Source of the DNA: Candidatus Latescibacterota bacterium
GTDB lineage: Bacteria; JAAXHH01; JABIQT01
NCBI GenBank assembly: GCA_018667995.1
Contig: JABIQT010000158.1
Coordinates: 1 to 6,121 of the forward strand
Direction: 5' to 3'
DNA: 6,121 bases
Made by a program: the position numbers and the translations under genes. Below the pieces are notes generated by a model. That model searched no databases and was not told the DNA's origin. It saw only the letters and a list, made by a program, of their open reading frames with translations. Positions 1-6,090 of the stretch are shown here, in pieces; the stretch's first letter is position 1, and every line of letters begins with the position of its first letter.

Positions 1-1205
1 AACCCTCTTTCCGCGGCATCGTGGGGCAGGACGGTATTCTCAACACGCGTCGTGCCTCGGGCAGAGAATGCATGCTCCTCAACAAGAAACCCGTGCTGTG
101 ATCCAGGCATCTCGAAGTGATACAGGGCGCCGTTCTTTGGCCATTCCAGCGGAGGCATTTTCGCGATATTACGACCAATGCTCGCCAAATGCAGGGCCTC
201 GTTGGCCACATCGCTGACGGATCGGGTTCCCTCCGCAGTGGGTATTATGAGGCGGTCGCCGAAGGGGCGCTGGAATTCATATTCCTCGTTGATTCGGTCT
301 AGTCCGACCTTGATTCCCATTACGGAGCCTACATTTGCGGCGTTGCAGTCTGTGTCCCATCCAGCTGAGTTTATTATGCACTGGGCCTTGTGGAAGTTGT
401 CCGGCGCATATGCCCAGGCCATAACCATAAGGGCATGGTTTGGAATCACATGGCAAGACCCACCGTAGTTCTGGTATCCGTATTGCTCTTTGATTCGGGC
501 GTAGGTGGTTTCCCAGTCCCCATCCTTCTGGCTCCATTCTCGAACATCCCGATGCACGTCTGCGATGGCTGCCGTGGCGGGAATGGCGCCCACACCAATA
601 TCCAGAAGTCGGTTCATGTCTTTTTCAATGAATGCGGCACTGACCATTGCTGCCACAACGCAAGCAGCGTGGACGGCTTCGCCATCGTGGGCGACACTCG
701 CGGCCCGCATGGCAAGGCTCGCGGCGAGTTCCGGATTTCCTGGACAGACCATGCCAAAGGCATCGATGAAAATCTGAGCACCGATCTGCTCTGCGACGGG
801 CGCTCCGTTGGTCGTGATCGCGCCGCTTCCAGGGGCTTTAACTCCACTTTTCAGATTGAGATAGGCCGTGTGTTCCGTCGACATACCGTATCCGCCCCAC
901 CACAGTATGGTCCGATGGTCCATTATATAGTTCAACCATGCCTCTCCAAAGGCCTCGACGGGGGTATCTTCATAGAGGCCTGAGTCCTCAAGTGCGCGGA
1001 TAAAGGTCAAGGTACCCGAGATGTCATCATCTGAAACCACCAGTGGTACATTCTGATCTTCGTGTACGTATCGATCGACGATACCCCATTTCTCAGCAAT
1101 CTGCGATCTATCCCACTGCTCGAATGGTCGCCCCATGTACACGCCAATAGTCTTTCCCAGCACGCCAGCGTAGACTTGCTTTTCATACTCGATGACATCC
1201 ACCAT
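1..1205 (-). CDS. ADP-ribosylglycohydrolase (DraG/ARH) family protein, C-terminus cut by window edge
   Basis: Proteins of this fold hydrolyse N- or O-glycosidic bonds to ADP-ribose or related ribosides at a two-metal (Mg or Mn) centre, in the cytoplasm. The visible 401 residues show the family pattern. A glycine-rich opening helix (GVLGKTIGVYMGRPFE, about 14-29) is followed by an acidic metal motif SDDD (58-61), a His-Asp in SVAHDGEAVHAA (about 170-181), and the late metal motif GWDTDCNAAN (282-291). No signal peptide or membrane segment is seen. The frame stays open to base 1, so the protein runs on past the window. The catalytic core ends near residue 310, so at least 90 further residues form a C-terminal extension. 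The ATG at 1203-1205 is preceded by AGGAGAG, which overlaps the stop codon of the upstream gene and suggests translational coupling. A true protein ADP-ribose hydrolase and a metabolic ribosidase both fit; the neighbours favour metabolism. Family is confident, substrate unknown. Confidence 0.9.
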   Translation of the reverse strand, partial: MVDVIEYEKQVYAGVLGKTIGVYMGRPFEQWDRSQIAEKWGIVDRYVHEDQNVPLVVSDDDISGTLTFIRALEDSGLYEDTPVEAFGEAWLNYIMDHRTILWWGGYGMSTEHTAYLNLKSGVKAPGSGAITTNGAPVAEQIGAQIFIDAFGMVCPGNPELAASLAMRAASVAHDGEAVHAACVVAAMVSAAFIEKDMNRLLDIGVGAIPATAAIADVHRDVREWSQKDGDWETTYARIKEQYGYQNYGGSCHVIPNHALMVMAWAYAPDNFHKAQCIINSAGWDTDCNAANVGSVMGIKVGLDRINEEYEFQRPFGDRLIIPTAEGTRSVSDVANEALHLASIGRNIAKMPPLEWPKNGALYHFEMPGSQHGFLVEEHAFSARGTTRVENTVLPHDAAERG

Positions 1206-1216
1206 ATTGCGCTCTC

Positions 1217-2455
1217 CTACGGTCTGTTTACGGTCGGAGCATTCGCGCCTCTTACCCGGCCATAGGGCATTCCCGTAAGGGTCTTCATTTCTATGGCACG
1301 GCGCGTTGTTTCCTCGATCTCCTCACGCAGTTCATCAGGGAAATATCGTTTACCATCTCTTACTGTAAAAACGGGCTCTATTTTGAGGGATCCTGACTCC
1401 TGGTTCCCATGGGAGTCGGTGTATACGAAGGATCCTTCTAATATATCAAATACTGCGATGTCCGCGACCGACCCAGGACGGAGCGTGCCAAGATGCTCCG
1501 CACGTCCGATAGCATCAGCCGGATTCAGCGTCGTCTGCCTGACTATTTCGTCGAATGGGAGGCCCATATTGAGCAGCTTTGAAGCCGTTTCTGGCAGGCT
1601 ATAGACCGGATCGAACAGGCTGTATACATGCAAGTCGGTACTGATGACGTCAGAAAGAAATCCCTGCTTAACCGCCTCCTGAGCCACATCATAGTGAAAA
1701 CTCCCGGCGCCATGCCCCAGATCGAAGATGATGCCGCGGTCCCGAGCCTCATAAACCGCATCGAGCACTTGTCCGCTTGCATCGAGAATATGATCACCCT
1801 TGCCCTGATAGCAGTGTGTTACGATATCGCCAGGCCTGAGCAAGCCGAGGAGTTTCGGTAGGGACACGCCCTGGTCCATGTGAACCATGACGCGAGTGTC
1901 TGCCATTTCTGCGGCCGCGATGGCCAATCTCAGAGGCTCAGTATCGTTTTCTCCCACCTGTTTTATTCCTTGACGAACTTTAACCCCGGGACAGATTTCG
2001 GGCCACATAGCTATGACCCTTGCAGTCATTTCAGGGTCGGCATTCTTGATATCCTCCATTTCCCCGCGCATGGAATTTAGAAGTCCGATAGAGCTAATAT
2101 GCACGAACGAGAGCACTCTTGTACGCGAAGGCTCCACGATAAACTCTATGAAACCACGTAGGTTCGTCCAACCGGGACTGCCGGCGTCCACCACGGTTGT
2201 AACTCCCGTGGCCAGGCATAGACCATCTGCCTTGATTCCGAACGTCGTCGCACCGGCGTATACGTGGGCGTGAAGATCGATCCAACCAGGGGTCAGGAAC
2301 TTGCCGGCGACGTCTATTATCTCGGCCTCATTGTCTTCGATGCTTGGGGCCACCGCCGCAATGACATTGCCTTTCACGGATACATCGCATATTGAGTCTA
2401 TGCCCTGTGATGGATCCACCACGTGTGCGCCACGGAAAATCAATTCATGCGCCAA
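1217..2455 (-). CDS. Amidohydrolase/deacetylase family metallohydrolase (COG3964, dihydroorotase-like)
   Basis: A 412-residue amidohydrolase-superfamily enzyme, which uses a binuclear metal site to hydrolyse an amide or ester bond. The N-terminal beta-sandwich strand (ELIFRGAHVVDP, 4-15) leads to the metal motif DLHAH (60-64; H62, H64). The lysine expected to be carboxylated is K159 in PGVKVRQG. Further ligands are H192 (VMVHMD), H214 (IVTHCY) and the catalytic D274 (ISTDLH). FDLGHGAGSF (245-254) and the C-terminal GSVADIAVFD (328-337) are typical of this subfamily. Members are often labelled dihydroorotase, but characterised COG3964 proteins, as I recall, act on O-acetyl-mandelate-like esters, so pyrimidine synthesis is unlikely. 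The frame is open to an ATG at 2557, but I prefer TTG at 2453-2455. It sits 5 nt after a GGAGGT site, and residues before it look non-homologous and would overlap the promoter. First gene of the minus-strand unit; its TAG lies 11 bp from the next start. Confidence 0.9.
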   Translation of the reverse strand: MAHELIFRGAHVVDPSQGIDSICDVSVKGNVIAAVAPSIEDNEAEIIDVAGKFLTPGWIDLHAHVYAGATTFGIKADGLCLATGVTTVVDAGSPGWTNLRGFIEFIVEPSRTRVLSFVHISSIGLLNSMRGEMEDIKNADPEMTARVIAMWPEICPGVKVRQGIKQVGENDTEPLRLAIAAAEMADTRVMVHMDQGVSLPKLLGLLRPGDIVTHCYQGKGDHILDASGQVLDAVYEARDRGIIFDLGHGAGSFHYDVAQEAVKQGFLSDVISTDLHVYSLFDPVYSLPETASKLLNMGLPFDEIVRQTTLNPADAIGRAEHLGTLRPGSVADIAVFDILEGSFVYTDSHGNQESGSLKIEPVFTVRDGKRYFPDELREEIEETTRRAIEMKTLTGMPYGRVRGANAPTVNRP

Positions 2456-2460
2456 TTGAA

Positions 2461-2466
2461 ACCTCC
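2461..2466 (-). promoter_or_regulatory. Ribosome binding site GGAGGT that decides a TTG start
   Basis: Read on the minus strand this is GGAGGT, 5 nt before the TTG at 2455-2453. The longer open frame from the ATG at 2557 has no comparable site at its start. It would add 34 residues before the first beta strand of the amidohydrolase fold, so the TTG is the better start. Confidence 0.75.
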
Positions 2467-2500
2467 ATCTTAGAATGTTCTGATTAGGTATCTGTCCGGC

Positions 2501-2529
2501 TTGACAGGATTTCAAGATAGACGTAACGT
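2501..2529 (+). promoter_or_regulatory. Candidate sigma-70-like promoter for the nitrilase-PhyH-PhyH unit
   Basis: A perfect TTGACA -35 box (2501-2506) is followed, after a 17-nt spacer, by TAACGT (2524-2529). The second box matches the -10 consensus at the first, second and last positions. Transcription would start near 2536, giving a leader of about 42 nt before the ATG at 2578. The -10 box lies inside a tandem ACGTA repeat. Predicted from consensus only. Confidence 0.5.
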
Positions 2530-2542
2530 AACGCTCCATCAA
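2514..2542 (-). promoter_or_regulatory. Candidate sigma-70-like promoter for the amidohydrolase-ADP-ribosylglycohydrolase unit
   Basis: On the minus strand TTGATG (2542-2537) and TATCTT (2519-2514) are separated by 17 nt, each matching 4 of 6 consensus bases. Transcription would start near 2507, about 50 nt before the TTG start. This site overlaps the plus-strand promoter at 2501-2529, so the two promoters probably cannot be occupied by polymerase together. Confidence 0.45.
2521..2533. repeat. Tandem ACGTA repeat between the divergent promoters
   Basis: ACGTA-ACGTA-ACG, two full pentamers and a partial third. Each ACGT core is self-complementary. The stretch covers the -10 region of the plus promoter and the spacer of the minus promoter, where a bound regulator would affect both directions. 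No regulator gene is present in the window, so an operator role is inference. Confidence 0.4.
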
Positions 2543-2547
2543 CCCTA

Positions 2548-2560
2548 GAATTTTCAATTC
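2548..2560 (+). promoter_or_regulatory. Short inverted repeat in the nitrilase leader
   Basis: GAATT-TTC-AATTC, perfect 5-bp arms around a 3-nt loop, with CC and GG further out that could extend it past a 2-nt bulge. It lies downstream of the predicted plus-strand start site and just outside the minus-strand -35 box. It could be a weak RNA hairpin or an operator half of the control region. At this length it could also be chance. Confidence 0.25.
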
Positions 2561-2577
2561 GGATAGCTTGTGATCCC

Positions 2578-3471
2578 ATGGCTAAACAGGATATAATCAG
2601 ACTCGGTGCGGCACAATTTCTGACGGGCGTAGATATCGATGAAAACGCCGAGAAGATCCGTCACTACGTTCACGAGGCGAGCAGTCTAGGGTGCAGGATT
2701 TTGCTATTCCATGAAGGATGCCTCACAGGATATCCAGACAGAGAGCAGATCAAGAATATAGATCTATCTAAGGTCTCGGCCTATGAACAGGAGTTCATTC
2801 GGATGGCGGGTGAGACAAATATGTCCCTTCTGTTAGGCAGCACGAGCTCAAGGGATGGCAGTTTTTACAATGATGTGCTGGTGATCGGGCACAAAGGACT
2901 GCTGCTCGGACGCTATGCCAAAACGTGGCGGGCAGGAGAACCATGGTATGACGCCGGAAGTGGCCCCGTTATTTTCTCCGTATCCGGTCTGGAAGCGACC
3001 GTCATGATCTGCCATGATCTACGCTACCCAGAAATGGTACGTTTGCCTGTGGCGGCTGGTGCCCGGATTGTCTTCATCGCCAACAACGAATCCGGTCTCC
3101 AGTCTGAGCATAAGTTGTTGGGGTATCGGTCCATGCAGATAAGTCGTGCAACTGAGAATCATGTTTTTGCAGTCATGGCCAATGCACCGTCGGATCCGAA
3201 GGCCATCGGGGGCACCAACAGCTCTCACGGTAACTCCAAAATCATTGATCCCATGGGGAATGTGATCGACGAGGCGGGCTGGTTCGAGGAACGGCTCGTC
3301 TGGGCAAGTGTTGACATGACCCAGGCGACGGGACAACCGGCGCTCAGGAGCATCGGACGGGATCCTGGTGTTGCCGATGTGTACGGGACGGACTGCGAAC
3401 ATCCAGACTATTCCAGTTGGATTAAATCTGGTTTACGACTTGTTAAGAGATTGGATGGTACAGAGCCATGA
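2578..3471 (+). CDS. Carbon-nitrogen hydrolase (nitrilase superfamily)
   Basis: A 297-residue single-domain nitrilase-superfamily enzyme that hydrolyses an amide, N-carbamoyl or nitrile bond through a thioester on a catalytic cysteine. The full triad is visible: E46 in LLFHEG, K115 in RYAKTW, and C145 in MICHDLRYPE. The second active-site glutamate is E121. The late family motif GNSKIIDPMGNVI (218-230) is present, and length is normal for the family. The C-D-L-R-Y-P-E signature fits amidase or beta-ureidopropionase-like branches better than true nitrilases, but the substrate cannot be assigned. There is no signal peptide, so it acts in the cytoplasm. The ATG at 2578 is the only reasonable start, yet no Shine-Dalgarno site lies in front of it. 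It is the first gene of the plus-strand unit, and its stop overlaps the next start as ATGA, so the two are probably translationally coupled. Confidence 0.92.
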   Translation: MAKQDIIRLGAAQFLTGVDIDENAEKIRHYVHEASSLGCRILLFHEGCLTGYPDREQIKNIDLSKVSAYEQEFIRMAGETNMSLLLGSTSSRDGSFYNDVLVIGHKGLLLGRYAKTWRAGEPWYDAGSGPVIFSVSGLEATVMICHDLRYPEMVRLPVAAGARIVFIANNESGLQSEHKLLGYRSMQISRATENHVFAVMANAPSDPKAIGGTNSSHGNSKIIDPMGNVIDEAGWFEERLVWASVDMTQATGQPALRSIGRDPGVADVYGTDCEHPDYSSWIKSGLRLVKRLDGTEP

Positions 3472-4295
3472 GTGGACTGACCGCGGAGCAGTTGGAGACC
3501 TATGTAAATGCTGGTTACCTGGTAATCGATGACTTGTTTGATCCGAATGCACTCAATCCTCTTATCGAGGAGATTGACAAAGATGTGGACTACTGGGCCA
3601 AGGTCTACCATGAGGAACGACGCCTGCCAGAGACATTTTCGGATGAACCGTTCGAACGGCGTCTTCGGAGTATCCAGATGGCTATGGATGGTTTTCCGGA
3701 GCTTTTGGGTGCAGTATTGGGCAAGAGAAAGACGGCGGCCATGTTTGGAGTTTTAACCATGCCGGAGATACTGGATGTGGTGGAGTCGGTGATTGGGCCC
3801 GACATTCTTGTTCATCCACAGTTTAACTCAAGAGCAAAAATGCCGGATGGCTCCTCCGTCGTAGGCTGGCACCAGGATATGGGATTTCTGGGTGAGGAAG
3901 TTGCGGACACGTTCATGGTGAATTTTTGGCTGCCCCTTGTAGATTCGGACAGGAACAATGGATGTCTTGAGGTCATACCCGGCAGTCACCGCTCGGGCTT
4001 GCTTCCCTTCGACGAATCACCCGAAAATATCCGCGCTGAGGCCATGCCTGGGGATTCTCCAGTGTGTTGTCCCGTCTCAAAGGGGGGCGTACTTATGATT
4101 CAACATCGAACGGTACATCGTTCCACGCCCAATTACTCCGATGGCATCAGATGGAGTCTCGACATCAGATATAGTCCCGTGGGCGAACCGACCGGTCGAC
4201 CGGATGTGCCGGGGTTCGTCGCACGTAGCACATCGCAACCGGAGCTAGTTTGCCATAGTCTGGAAGATTGGCTCGCTCTATTCAATTATGGATAA
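3468..4295 (+). CDS. Phytanoyl-CoA dioxygenase (PhyH) family protein, canonical metal site
   Basis: A 275-residue Fe(II)/2-oxoglutarate-dependent oxygenase of the PhyH family, which couples 2-oxoglutarate decarboxylation to oxidation, usually hydroxylation, of a substrate. The N-terminal helix and strand (LTAEQLETYVNAGYLVIDDL, 4-23) are typical. The metal triad is complete: H135-x-D137 in GWHQDMG and distal H217 in TVHRS. R228, eleven residues after it, is the expected 2-oxoglutarate-binding arginine in GIRWSLDIRYSP. EVIPGSHRSG (168-177) is the family's beta-barrel motif. Length matches bacterial PhyH enzymes. The ATG overlaps the nitrilase stop (ATGA), and only a weak purine stretch lies upstream, so translation probably depends on coupling. 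PhyH members act on acyl-CoAs, amino acids, ectoine, alkyl amines and natural products, so the substrate is open; an amide-processing partner argues against lipid alpha-oxidation. Confidence 0.92.
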   Translation: MSGLTAEQLETYVNAGYLVIDDLFDPNALNPLIEEIDKDVDYWAKVYHEERRLPETFSDEPFERRLRSIQMAMDGFPELLGAVLGKRKTAAMFGVLTMPEILDVVESVIGPDILVHPQFNSRAKMPDGSSVVGWHQDMGFLGEEVADTFMVNFWLPLVDSDRNNGCLEVIPGSHRSGLLPFDESPENIRAEAMPGDSPVCCPVSKGGVLMIQHRTVHRSTPNYSDGIRWSLDIRYSPVGEPTGRPDVPGFVARSTSQPELVCHSLEDWLALFNYG

Positions 4296-4311
4296 AACAC
4301 GATCACAGCAT

Positions 4312-4316
4312 GGAGG
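4312..4316 (+). promoter_or_regulatory. Ribosome binding site GGAGG choosing the first of two ATGs
   Basis: GGAGG lies 6 nt before the ATG at 4323 and 9 nt before the in-phase ATG at 4326. The closer spacing favours 4323. The site sits in the 27-bp gap after the first PhyH gene. Confidence 0.7.
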
Positions 4317-4322
4317 CAGAAT

Positions 4323-5126
4323 ATGATGACACCGGAACAACGGTATCTTTTTGATCTGAACGGATATCTGCATTTGGAGAACGTAATAGCGGGTAAAGAA
4401 TTGGAGGCGTGTCAGCGGGCCGTAGAGGATTATATCAGCACGCCTGCCGCCGAGTTGCCAGTGGATTTCGGGACTACTAATGGGCGTATGTTCGAAAATG
4501 GGTTTGCTTGGGATAAGTGCATGGAGGCGTTAGTCTTTCACCCGGCCTACTGGTCGATTATTCGCGAGTTCACAGCAAGAAAACCACGGTTCCTGCGCGG
4601 CACTATGTTGGTAAATATGCCGGGAGACGATCAAGTCCACGCAGGTAGCTTCCATTGCGCCAGGGAGGACTACGGCTGGTATAGCACCCGGTACGAATGT
4701 CGAGACAGTCAGATCTACTGTGATGACTTTGTGATCTTTCCCTACTTCTATGACGTGCATCCTGGTGATGGCGGCCTCGCCGTCCTTCCCGGTTCGCACA
4801 AGAGTAACTTTCCGAGGCCAAAGACGCTGTTTAACGGTGGGGATCTTACGGATGGTCTCCCGGATCACGCATTGAACCTGACCCCGAAGGCGGGTGATGT
4901 GGTCATTATTTCGGAACTGCTTACCCATGGGGCACTACGTTGGACGCCTGAGGACAGGAAGCGTGCAGTCCTTGCTCTCCGATACTCCCCTCAGTTTCGC
5001 GGCGGTGACTACATCACAGACGCCATCCGTGCACGATTGTCGCCGGAAACCCTTGAGTTGATGGCACCGGGCGCCTATTGGGAGGAGAAGGAGATCGTAG
5101 GGCGGGATGTGGTTACATTGAGTTAG
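4323..5126 (+). CDS. PhyH-family protein with His-x-Ala in place of His-x-Asp
   Basis: A 267-residue PhyH-fold protein, third gene of the plus-strand unit. The fold is clear from the opening TPEQRYLFDLNGYLHLENVI (3-22), HPGDGGLAVLPGSHKSNF (146-163) and KAGDVVIISELLTHGALRW (189-207). H202 is the distal metal ligand. R214, seven positions before the Y of LRYSP, fits the 2-oxoglutarate arginine by comparison with the upstream gene. The proximal metal motif is odd: FHCARED has H111 but Ala at 113, where the canonical family has Asp; E115 and D116 follow. Related proteins in PhyH-rich genomes carry His-Gly-Gly here, as I recall, so this is probably a subfamily trait and not damage. Fe/2-oxoglutarate halogenases of this fold also have Ala or Gly at this position. 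A hydroxylase with a displaced acid ligand, a halogenase-like enzyme or a non-catalytic binder are all possible. Confidence 0.88.
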   Translation: MMTPEQRYLFDLNGYLHLENVIAGKELEACQRAVEDYISTPAAELPVDFGTTNGRMFENGFAWDKCMEALVFHPAYWSIIREFTARKPRFLRGTMLVNMPGDDQVHAGSFHCAREDYGWYSTRYECRDSQIYCDDFVIFPYFYDVHPGDGGLAVLPGSHKSNFPRPKTLFNGGDLTDGLPDHALNLTPKAGDVVIISELLTHGALRWTPEDRKRAVLALRYSPQFRGGDYITDAIRARLSPETLELMAPGAYWEEKEIVGRDVVTLS

Positions 5127-5127
5127 A

Positions 5128-5153
5128 GCCTGTCCGACGGACCGGCGTCAGGC
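5128..5153 (+). terminator. Possible terminator-like hairpin after the plus-strand unit
   Basis: GCCT (5128-5131) and GACG (5136-5139) pair with CGTC (5146-5149) and AGGC (5150-5153), leaving a 4-nt bulge and a 6-nt loop. It begins 2 bp after the stop of the last plus-strand gene. No T-run follows, so it is not a standard intrinsic terminator. Confidence 0.3.
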
Positions 5154-5223
5154 ACGAAGAGGCGGGGTAATAGGATTCTTTGCCCGGGAAACTGTGGCAG
5201 GTTTTGTCATATTTACGCGTATT

Positions 5224-5248
5224 CCCCACTTGATCCAAGTAGAGGGGG
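5224..5248. terminator. Hairpin in the convergent spacer, possible two-way terminator
   Basis: CCCCACTTG (5224-5232) pairs with CAAGT (5236-5240) and then, past an AGA bulge, with GGGG (5244-5248), giving about 9 bp around a 3-nt loop. Its place between two converging genes suits a terminator for either strand. Neither side has a proper T-run, so function is uncertain. The rest of 5127-5293 shows no gene. Confidence 0.35.
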
Positions 5249-5293
5249 CACTACACCGTTGGGTAAGTTTCATGAGACTGTTAGCGCAAAGAA

Positions 5294-6079
5294 TTATTGG
5301 CGCTCGGCTCCGTCCCCGGCTACTACGATCTCACCTGTAAAAGGATCGAAGGGACTGTCCTTTGTGGAGCGACAGATGGAGTTAGCATAATGGTACTGCA
5401 GGGCCCGTCGGCGCTGGTCTGATGTATTCTCAGGCGTGTAGTGGTAGATCTCGCCGTGGAATACGAGTGCAGTTCCAGCCTTCATGGGGCAGGCAACCGC
5501 ATCCTTCACAGACGGAGGTTCCAGCAACCCATAGTCGTCCTGTACACCACCGTGTTCTGCCAGTCCGTGAAAATGCGAGCCTGGAATTACGTGCATGCAC
5601 CCGTTTTCCGGATCGGTGTCGTCACATGCTATCCAGAATCCTATGATCTCCTTCGGAGCGAGTCTGAAATAGGCATTATCCTGATGCCACACCTTTGAAC
5701 CCCCAAAATGAGGTGGCTTCATAAGTAGCATCGTCTGAAAAAGAGTAATGTTGGGCCCAACAAGATCCTTGGCAACACCGACCATCTTGGGGTTAAAGGC
5801 GATGGAGCGAAAATGGTCGTTATGTTTAGCCATTCGAAACAACTTACGGACACCGAGTTCGACCGAGGGCGGTGTTATATCACCACGTTTTACCGATGGC
5901 TCGATCTGAACGAGTTCCTCAGGCACATCCGGGTGCCTATCAACAATAGTCGTGATTTCACGTCGGACCTCCTCCACCTCGGACAGGGAAAAGAAATCCT
6001 CCATAACAAAAAATCCATCTCGCTCAAACTTTGAGGATTGATCTGAAGTTAGTGTCTCCAATGATGCCATCTGACTCAT
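5294..6079 (-). CDS. Phytanoyl-CoA dioxygenase (PhyH) family protein, canonical metal site
   Basis: A 261-residue Fe(II)/2-oxoglutarate oxygenase on the minus strand, converging on the other two PhyH genes. The opening LTSDQSSKFERDGFFVMEDF (10-29) is the usual family start. The metal triad is H132-x-D134 in VWHQDNAYF and distal H213 in IYHYTPENTS. R224, eleven residues after H213, is the expected 2-oxoglutarate arginine. NGCMHVIPGSHFHGLAEH (159-176) is the barrel motif. The W-H-Q-D-N-x-Y-F form and the late YHYANS stretch resemble the ectoine-hydroxylase-like and fatty-acid-like branch of PhyH, but sequence alone does not fix the substrate. The ATG at 6079 lies 5 nt after AGGAGG and is preferred to the ATG three codons inside. 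It is clearly different from the other two PhyH proteins outside the motifs, so it is not a recent duplicate. It may belong to a separate minus-strand operon extending rightwards out of the window. Confidence 0.92.
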   Translation of the reverse strand: MSQMASLETLTSDQSSKFERDGFFVMEDFFSLSEVEEVRREITTIVDRHPDVPEELVQIEPSVKRGDITPPSVELGVRKLFRMAKHNDHFRSIAFNPKMVGVAKDLVGPNITLFQTMLLMKPPHFGGSKVWHQDNAYFRLAPKEIIGFWIACDDTDPENGCMHVIPGSHFHGLAEHGGVQDDYGLLEPPSVKDAVACPMKAGTALVFHGEIYHYTPENTSDQRRRALQYHYANSICRSTKDSPFDPFTGEIVVAGDGAERQ

Positions 6080-6084
6080 CCCTG

Positions 6085-6090
6085 CCTCCT
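6085..6090 (-). promoter_or_regulatory. Ribosome binding site AGGAGG overlapping a stop codon
   Basis: On the minus strand the sequence is TAGGAGGCAGGGATG. The AGGAGG lies 5 nt before the PhyH start at 6079, and its first A and G are also the end of a TAG at 6091-6089. The same stop-in-Shine-Dalgarno layout occurs at 1212-1219. Confidence 0.65.

Noticed and set aside
390-983. Long plus-strand open frame of 197 codons
   Set aside because: It lies opposite the ADP-ribosylglycohydrolase gene, whose minus-strand frame has full family motifs. The plus-strand translation shows no recognisable domain and no good start site.
1-1205. DraG-type nitrogenase regulator or part of an ADP-ribosylating toxin system
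   Set aside because: No nitrogen-fixation gene, ADP-ribosyltransferase or toxin partner is visible, and the operon partner is a metabolic hydrolase.
1217-2455. Assignment as dihydroorotase of pyrimidine synthesis
   Set aside because: The metal motif, the K159 context and the GHGAGSF stretch fit COG3964, whose members are often mislabelled dihydroorotase. No pyrimidine synthesis gene is nearby.
2492-2516. Short inverted repeats CTGTC-GACAG and CTTGA-TCAAG around the TTGACA box
   Set aside because: Arms are only 5 bp, they overlap each other and are largely made of the -35 box itself, so they are not strong enough to call as separate operators.
3019-3402. Minus-strand open frame of 127 codons
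   Set aside because: It is antisense to the nitrilase gene across its catalytic cysteine region and shows no independent motif.
4530-4928. Minus-strand open frame of 132 codons
   Set aside because: It is antisense to the second PhyH gene, which carries clear PhyH motifs. The translation has no recognisable domain.
5283-5304. AGCGC-GCGCT stem over the stop of the third PhyH gene
   Set aside because: Only 5 bp with a 12-nt loop, overlapping coding sequence and without a T-run; not supportable as a terminator.
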